Below, in pieces: positions 13,277 to 17,896 of a stretch of 17,896 nt of DNA. Both the position numbers and the translations under genes were made by a program. This DNA is from Methanobacteriota archaeon (lineage in GTDB: Archaea; Methanobacteriota; Methanobacteria; Methanobacteriales; Methanobacteriaceae): positions 1 to 17,896 of the forward strand of contig JAEZAV010000061.1 in NCBI GenBank assembly GCA_023430285.1, written 5' to 3'. Position 1 is the first letter of the stretch. Each line of letters starts with the position of its first letter. Under the pieces are notes generated by a model, which had not been told where the DNA came from, did no database searches, and worked only from the letters and a program-made list of their open reading frames with translations.

Positions 13277-13927
13277 ATGTACGTGGTTATAATGGGTGGA
13301 GGAAGGGTTGGCCTTGCACTGGCGTCTTCCCTAGTTTCAGTTGGAAATGATGTAACTTTAATAGAAAACAATTTGGATCTGTGCAGTAATGCAGCGAGTG
13401 AATTGGATGCCATGGTTATTTGTGGAAATGGTACAGACATTAAAACACTCAAAGAAGCTAACATAGCAGATGCAGATGTTTTTGTAGCTGCAACAGGTAA
13501 TGATGAGGCTAACCTTTTATCATGCATACTTGTGAAGGATTACAAAATACCTAAGGTAATTGCAAGGGTAAGTAACCCCGACCACGACGATGCCTTCCGT
13601 AAAGTTGGTATCGATGTTGTTGTGAGTCCTGAGTTAACAGCTGCAGGTTATCTTGAAAAGCTGATCACCCGTCCAAAAATAGCTGATCTGATTGTTATTG
13701 GAAAAGGAAATGCTGAACTCCTTGATATAAGTGTTAACAACAAGAAGGTTATTGGAAAAAAAATAGGGGAAGTAAGTCCCACCGACAACTACATCATAGC
13801 TGCCATTTACAAAAATGGTGAAATCAAAATACCCAAGGATGGGATGATGTTGAAGGAAGGGGATAGGATATCCATACTTGCCAAGACCCACGCCATCAAG
13901 GATGTAACAAAAAAATTCACACAGTAA
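13277..13927 (+). CDS. trkA: TrkA-type K+ uptake regulatory subunit (RCK domain)
   Basis: A 216-residue cytosolic protein: TrkA_N/RCK domain first (1-130), TrkA_C ligand-binding domain after (about 138-210). The nucleotide-binding signature G-G-G-R-V-G (7-12) and the acidic residue at the end of the second strand (Glu30) are intact, followed by G-N-G-T-D (50-54) and A-A-T-G-N-D-E-A-N (71-79). Such subunits bind NAD(H) or ATP and gate a TrkH/KtrB-type potassium channel. No channel gene lies in the window, so the partner is elsewhere. I start it at the ATG at 13277, where GGTG sits five bases upstream and the protein begins at the first Rossmann strand as in the family. An upstream in-frame TTG (13229) would add 16 basic residues without a ribosome site. 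It ends 24 bp from the end of cobQ (convergent). Confidence 0.88.
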   Translation: MYVVIMGGGRVGLALASSLVSVGNDVTLIENNLDLCSNAASELDAMVICGNGTDIKTLKEANIADADVFVAATGNDEANLLSCILVKDYKIPKVIARVSNPDHDDAFRKVGIDVVVSPELTAAGYLEKLITRPKIADLIVIGKGNAELLDISVNNKKVIGKKIGEVSPTDNYIIAAIYKNGEIKIPKDGMMLKEGDRISILAKTHAIKDVTKKFTQ

Positions 13928-13951
13928 ACACCATTCAATTCTCTTTTTAAG

Positions 13952-15484
13952 TTACCTTTGAATATCAACTAATTTTTCATCGATGATACGCATATCCACA
14001 TTTTCCTCGAAGATATTTGCCAGTCTTTCGATTGAAGATCTTTTCATGTCTTCGAAGTCATCTGTTCCAAACCCTAATTTTTCCATCCCCTTACTGCTTC
14101 GAACATGATCTGTGAAGGTTCTTCTGAACTTGAAATTATGGAAAATTCCATGGAGGTAGGTTCCAGAGACCAAACCATTCACTGCACCATCGTAACCCTC
14201 AGAATCATTACCAAATCCCTTCACAATTTTCATGAGAGCTTGGGAGTTATTAAGGGAACTTGTGCCTTCGTGAAGTTCATAACCCTCAACAGGTTCTCCT
14301 TCTAATTCTTTAAACATTCCATTTCCAATTAAAATACCTTTACTCTGTGTGATTACCTTTTCAACTTCACCAAACCTGGTTTCAATGTCTAGCAAACCCA
14401 AACCTTCCACTGTGCCGTGTTTGGATTCTTGATGATCTTCGTCGTGGATCATGGTTCCCAATATTTGATAACCTCCACATATCCCAAATACTGGTATTTC
14501 TTTGGATAGTTCGATGATCCTATCGGCATGTCCAGATTTTTTAAGGGCAACAAGATCGCTCACGCTGTTTCTGGTTCCGGGTAGTATTAGTGCGTCAACA
14601 TCTCCAATTTCATCATCCATTTCAATGAGCTTAATTGTTACATCTGGTTCGTATTCCAGTGGATCTATGTCTGTGAAGTTGGATATTCTTGGAAGTCTTA
14701 GAACTCCTATTACAACATCGCCATCTCCACGATACTTGTGTTCGGACAACGATGCTGAATCCTCTTCAGGAAGTTTGAGATCATCGTCGTAGGGCAGAAC
14801 ACCCAAAACTGGAACTCCCACAATTTCTTCTATCTGCTTGATTCCAGGCATTAAAATGTCTAAGTTGCCCCTGAATTTATTGATGATAATTCCTTTGATC
14901 CTGTTTCGATCCTCTTCTGGAAGTAATGAGAATGTACCTGCTATGGATGCAAAAACTCCTCCCCTGTCAATATCTGCAACTAATATTACATCTGCATCTG
15001 CCATCCTTGCTATTTGCATGTTAGCAAGGTCTTTGTCAAGCATGTTAATTTCTGCAGGTGATCCTGCACCTTCGATGACTATAACATCGTAATCTTCCTT
15101 CAATGCATTGATGGAACTTTCTATTGCTGCTAGTGCTTGTTGTCTGAAGTTGTTCTGGTAATGGTAGAAGTTCATGTCTCCTGCAGGTTTTCCATGCACT
15201 ATAACTTGGGAAATAAAATCTTCCTTTGGTTTGAGCAGGATGGGGTTCATGTTGTAGGATGGTTCAACACCTGCAGCTTCTGCCTGCAGTACTTGGGCCA
15301 TTGCAATTTCAGCATCTTCATTGGTTGTGTATGAATTTAGGGACATGTTCTGGGACTTAAATGGAGCAACTTTGTAGCCTCTTTTAGCAAATATTCTGCA
15401 TAGAGCAGTTACTGCAACACTTTTACCTGCATTTGATGATGTTCCCTGTATCATTATACATGGGTAGTTGTTTTCACGATGCAA
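13952..15484 (-). CDS. cobQ: Cobyric acid synthase (CobQ/CbiP)
   Basis: A 510-residue enzyme that amidates side-chain carboxylates of adenosylcobyrinic diamide with glutamine and ATP, giving cobyric acid for the corrinoids used in methyl transfer. The N-terminal dethiobiotin-synthetase-like half has P-loop G-T-S-S-N-A-G-K-S (14-22), K-S-Q-N-M-S-L-N-S (43-51), E-G-A-G-S-P-A-E (138-145) and D-I-D-R-G-G-V-F-A-S (171-180). The C-terminal glutamine amidotransferase half has the nucleophile Cys336 in F-G-I-C-G-G-Y-Q and His445 in G-T-Y-L-H-G-I-F. Length is normal for CobQ. The start is a TTG at 15484, chosen because GAGGAGG lies seven bases upstream; the next Met (residue 11) is too close to the P-loop strand. 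It stands alone, convergent with trkA, with an upstream region shared with lonB. Confidence 0.95.
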   Translation of the reverse strand: MHRENNYPCIMIQGTSSNAGKSVAVTALCRIFAKRGYKVAPFKSQNMSLNSYTTNEDAEIAMAQVLQAEAAGVEPSYNMNPILLKPKEDFISQVIVHGKPAGDMNFYHYQNNFRQQALAAIESSINALKEDYDVIVIEGAGSPAEINMLDKDLANMQIARMADADVILVADIDRGGVFASIAGTFSLLPEEDRNRIKGIIINKFRGNLDILMPGIKQIEEIVGVPVLGVLPYDDDLKLPEEDSASLSEHKYRGDGDVVIGVLRLPRISNFTDIDPLEYEPDVTIKLIEMDDEIGDVDALILPGTRNSVSDLVALKKSGHADRIIELSKEIPVFGICGGYQILGTMIHDEDHQESKHGTVEGLGLLDIETRFGEVEKVITQSKGILIGNGMFKELEGEPVEGYELHEGTSSLNNSQALMKIVKGFGNDSEGYDGAVNGLVSGTYLHGIFHNFKFRRTFTDHVRSSKGMEKLGFGTDDFEDMKRSSIERLANIFEENVDMRIIDEKLVDIQR

Positions 15485-15555
15485 ATTTAGGCCTCCTCTT
15501 GATAGTTTATGTTTAAATTAGTAATGTTGATCTTAGTTTTTATTATTTACTCAAT

Positions 15556-15581
15556 GGGCTGGAACATCTAAAATCCTGCCC
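15556..15581 (-). repeat. GC-rich imperfect inverted repeat upstream of cobQ
   Basis: GGGCTGGA (15556-15563) and TCCTGCCC (15574-15581) pair with one mismatch across 10 nt. This stands out in an AT-rich spacer. It lies about 75-95 nt upstream of the cobQ start, on the far side of the TATA-like TAAATAATA, the position of an activator or repressor site. Confidence 0.4.
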
Positions 15582-15771
15582 AAGTTTTTGTAATCATTAT
15601 ATCAACTGGTGAGAGATGGAATTGGCAGCTGATTAAAGGGACGTCACTGAAGTTTAACCATGTATTTGTTGGATCGTTAGTTTGGAGTGATTTCTGTAGA
15701 TGAAGCTTATAGTTCCTGTTTTCATAATTCCCAGGTTCCTAGATGATTAACCATCAAAAAATTAAACAAAA

Positions 15772-15780
15772 CTATAAATA
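15772..15780 (+). promoter_or_regulatory. Upstream TATA candidate for lonB
   Basis: CTATAAATA follows an A-rich BRE-like stretch (AAACAAAA). It would give a leader of about 100 nt to the ATG at 15904. It is the first of two similar TATA-like sites about 45 bp apart. Confidence 0.35.
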
Positions 15781-15816
15781 TGTCGTAGGATCAATAAGGA
15801 AAATTCAAAGGACAAA

Positions 15817-15824
15817 TATAAATA
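15817..15824 (+). promoter_or_regulatory. Proximal TATA candidate for lonB
   Basis: TATAAATA preceded by ACAAA predicts a start of transcription near 15845-15850 and a leader of about 55 nt containing the AGGAGG site. It fits better than the upstream copy. Confidence 0.45.
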
Positions 15825-15903
15825 GCCAAGATTTGTATATTATATTACATAGAAAGCAATCGGTTATTTTTTGATAGGTAAATTCAGGAGGCTGTCATCG
15901 GTT

Positions 15904-17820
15904 ATGGCAAGTTTAAATTCAGATTCGAACGGTTCACTCAAGGAAAAGCTTGATTTCAGGACTTATACGACTTCTGGAGATATAGAAATCCCAGATAAGA
16001 TTATAGATCAAATAATAGGTCAAGAAGAAGCTGTTGAAACAGTGATAAAGGCAGCAAAACAAAGAAGAAATGTTCTTTTAATTGGTGAGCCTGGTATTGG
16101 TAAATCAATGCTTGCAAAGGGAATGGCAGAACTTCTGCCGCCTGAAGAACTTCAAGATCTATTGGTGTATCCCAACATTGAAGACCTACACAACCCCCTC
16201 ATAGGTGCCATGCCTGCGGGAGAGGGAAAAAAGGTTGTGATGAATTACAAGATCAAGGCAAAGAGCCAGGAAGAAAAGAAAAACTTTTTCATGGTGATCA
16301 TAATAGGACTCATCCTGGCAATTGGATTTGTTTTAAAAAGGTACTTGGAAGCCATAATCGCAGCAGGAATAGTGCTCTTGGTTATGATGCAAATGAAACC
16401 ACGAAGTACCATCATGGTTCCAAAATTGCTAATAAACAACGAAAACAAAAATACAGCACCATTTGTGGATGCAACAGGTTCACATGCAGGTGCCCTCCTT
16501 GGAGATGTGAGGCATGATCCATACCAGTCTGGAGGTCTTGGAACTCCTGCACATGACCGTGTTGAAGCTGGTATGATTCACAAAGCCAACAAGGGTGTGC
16601 TCTACATCGACGAAATCGGTACCATGCAGATGAAAACCCAGCAAGAGCTTTTGACTGCAATGCAGGAAAAGAAATATTCCATAACAGGACAGAGTGAAAC
16701 AAGCAGCGGTGCAATGGTTCGTTCCCAAGCTGTTCCTTGTGATTTTGTTCTGGTGGCATCAGGTAATCTTCAAGTGCTCAAGGGAATGCACATTGCTTTG
16801 CGTTCAAGAATAAGGGGTTATGGTTACGAAGTGTTTATGAAGGATTCCATGAAGGACACTCCGGAAAATAGGGATAAACTGGTACAGTTCGTTGCTCAAG
16901 AAGTTAAAAAAGATGGTAGGATACCACATTTTAGCAGAGAAGCTGTGGCCGAAATTATAAGGGAAGCTCAAAGAAGAGCCGGTAAAAAAGATTCTTTGAC
17001 ACTCAGGCTAAGGGATTTGGGCGGTCTTGTAAGGGCTGCTGGAGACATAGCCAAGGGTGAACATGCAGAAAGTGTGACTTTAGAACATGTCATCGGTGCA
17101 AAGAAACTTGCAAGAACTTTAGAACAGCAGATAGCAGACAGGTACATTGTCCAGAGGAAGAAGTACAGTGTATTTAAATCTGAAGGTAGTGAAGTTGGTA
17201 GGGTGAATGGTCTTGCAATAATAGGAGATAGAAGTGGAATACTTCTCCCAATTGCAGCTGAAGCAGCACCTGCACAGAGTAAAGATGAGGGTAAGATCAT
17301 AGCAACTGGAAAACTTGGTGAAATAGCCAAGGAAGCTGTTCAAAATGTGAGTGCACTCATCAAGAAAAACACAGGTACCGACATATCCAACCATGATATT
17401 CACATACAGTTCCTTCAAGCTTACGATGGTGTTGAAGGTGACAGTGCAAGTGTTTCAATAGCAACAGCAGTGGTATCTGCCCTTGAAAATGTTCCTGTTG
17501 ATCAGTCAGTGGCACTCACAGGATCCCTGAGTGTAAGGGGTGATGTGATGCCAGTAGGTGGAGTCACTGGTAAAATTGAAGCTGCTGCAGAGGCAGGCAT
17601 GAAAAAGGTTTTAATACCTTATTCAAACATGGATGATGTTCTAATCGAAGAAAGATACAAGAACAAGATAGAGGTCATACCTGTAAAGAATATGAGTGAT
17701 GTTTTAGAACACGCATTAATAGGATCAGGTAAGGCCAGCCTTGTGACTAAGATGAAGAAGATCACAGACATGGTTCCCAAGGGAATACTTCAAAAACCCC
17801 AGAAACCAGTCACACATTAG
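15904..17820 (+). CDS. lonB: LonB, membrane-anchored ATP-dependent protease
   Basis: From the ATG at 15904 the protein has 638 residues, normal for archaeal LonB. The AAA+ module has Walker A G-E-P-G-I-G-K-S (61-68) and Walker B V-L-Y-I-D-E-I-G (232-239). Between them an insert carries two hydrophobic segments (about 128-144 and 149-163) that anchor the protease to the cytoplasmic side of the membrane, the hallmark of LonB over LonA. The C-terminal protease domain has the Ser/Lys dyad: E-G-D-S-A-S (Ser514) and G-G-V-T-G-K (Lys557), 43 residues apart as in known LonB proteins. It degrades damaged and regulatory proteins, and perhaps membrane proteins. AGGAGG lies 12 bases before this ATG, rather far; an in-frame TTG at 15871 has no ribosome site, so the exact start is uncertain. 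It is monocistronic, with two TATA candidates upstream and a hairpin/T-tract downstream. Confidence 0.95.
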   Translation: MASLNSDSNGSLKEKLDFRTYTTSGDIEIPDKIIDQIIGQEEAVETVIKAAKQRRNVLLIGEPGIGKSMLAKGMAELLPPEELQDLLVYPNIEDLHNPLIGAMPAGEGKKVVMNYKIKAKSQEEKKNFFMVIIIGLILAIGFVLKRYLEAIIAAGIVLLVMMQMKPRSTIMVPKLLINNENKNTAPFVDATGSHAGALLGDVRHDPYQSGGLGTPAHDRVEAGMIHKANKGVLYIDEIGTMQMKTQQELLTAMQEKKYSITGQSETSSGAMVRSQAVPCDFVLVASGNLQVLKGMHIALRSRIRGYGYEVFMKDSMKDTPENRDKLVQFVAQEVKKDGRIPHFSREAVAEIIREAQRRAGKKDSLTLRLRDLGGLVRAAGDIAKGEHAESVTLEHVIGAKKLARTLEQQIADRYIVQRKKYSVFKSEGSEVGRVNGLAIIGDRSGILLPIAAEAAPAQSKDEGKIIATGKLGEIAKEAVQNVSALIKKNTGTDISNHDIHIQFLQAYDGVEGDSASVSIATAVVSALENVPVDQSVALTGSLSVRGDVMPVGGVTGKIEAAAEAGMKKVLIPYSNMDDVLIEERYKNKIEVIPVKNMSDVLEHALIGSGKASLVTKMKKITDMVPKGILQKPQKPVTH

Positions 17821-17831
17821 ACAAAAATAAA

Positions 17832-17877
17832 GTGGGAAAACATTTTTTTTCTCACATTATCCTTTACTATTTTTTTG
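17832..17877 (+). terminator. Hairpin plus T-tract terminator of lonB
   Basis: GTGGGAAAA (17832-17840) and TTTTCTCAC (17847-17855) pair with one mismatch and enclose a run of eight T. A second T-run follows at 17870-17876. It begins 12 nt after the stop codon. Confidence 0.55.
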
Positions 17878-17896
17878 AGGGAAATTTCAAAATTTG

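Larger units (their letters stand above)
15485..15903. other. Divergent intergenic region between cobQ and lonB
   Basis: This region of about 420 bp contains no supported gene. Near cobQ, a GC-rich imperfect inverted repeat GGGCTGGA-N10-TCCTGCCC (15556-15581) lies just upstream of an AT-rich TATA candidate on the minus strand. Near lonB are two plus-strand TATA-like sites (listed separately). The middle (about 15590-15760) is less AT-rich than the flanks and may hold leader or small-RNA sequence, but I saw no diagnostic motif. No cobalamin-riboswitch-like structure was recognised. Confidence 0.45.

Noticed and set aside
13952..15484. Could this glutamine amidotransferase be a GatD-like partner for the zinc-ribbon Mur ligase?
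   Set aside because: It has the full two-domain CobQ layout (dethiobiotin-synthetase-like P-loop half plus amidotransferase half) and normal CobQ length; GatD is a single small amidotransferase domain and is encoded next to MurT.
15485..15903. Cobalamin riboswitch before cobQ
   Set aside because: No B12-box-like sequence or multi-helix arrangement was recognised, and such riboswitches are not expected in methanogens.

Overview
The window is AT-rich DNA from a pseudomurein-walled methanogen of the order Methanobacteriales, most likely Methanobacterium or a close relative. The evidence is an MBF1-type transcription factor, archaeal LonB, archaeal TATA/BRE promoters, oligo-T terminators, tRNAs without encoded CCA, and above all a run of archaeal Mur-ligase and MraY homologues of the kind used to build pseudomurein. 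The genus is inferred; no marker gene fixes it.

Layout. 1-898: the 3' part of an MBF1-like regulator (+) converges on a small DUF356-type protein (-). 983-2696 (-): two overlapping genes for exported, membrane-anchored proteins. One has a signal anchor plus a POTRA/FtsQ-like fold pattern; the other has a signal peptide and a C-terminal anchor. 2832-5763 (-): two overlapping Mur-type ligases, one carrying a Cys4 zinc-ribbon insert and one with a degenerate C-terminal motif. 5978-8537 (-): a MurE/F-type ligase and an MraY-type lipid-carrier transferase with an enlarged cytosolic loop. 8647-9786 (-): a CarB-like ATP-grasp ligase. Together 983-9786 reads as a pseudomurein precursor, lipid-linking and (candidate) export or assembly cluster. 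It is split into several transcription units by oligo-T tracts and internal promoters.

9913-11642 (-): a HycI-type [NiFe]-hydrogenase maturation protease, a PRMT-like methyltransferase and the nickel regulator NikR, a nickel/hydrogenase block. A two-CBS protein (+) lies divergent to nikR. 12696-12845 (-): tandem tRNA-Gly(GCC) and tRNA-Gly(TCC) two bases apart, behind a good TATA/BRE promoter. 13277-13927 (+): a TrkA-type K+ channel regulatory subunit, convergent with cobQ (cobyric acid synthase, -). 15904-17820 (+): the membrane-bound LonB protease, with two TATA candidates upstream and a hairpin/T-tract terminator downstream.

The most interesting part is 983-2696. A single-pass protein with the topology and strand/helix pattern of the divisome protein FtsQ sits immediately downstream of cell-wall ligases, as ftsQ sits beside murC/ddl in bacterial dcw clusters. 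It overlaps a gene for an unrecognised, sequon-rich surface protein. Also notable are the Mur ligase lacking the usual C-terminal His-Asn-Pro motif, the MraY insert, and a PRMT-like double-E methyltransferase translationally linked to a hydrogenase protease. No mobile element, CRISPR array or sign of recent transfer was seen.
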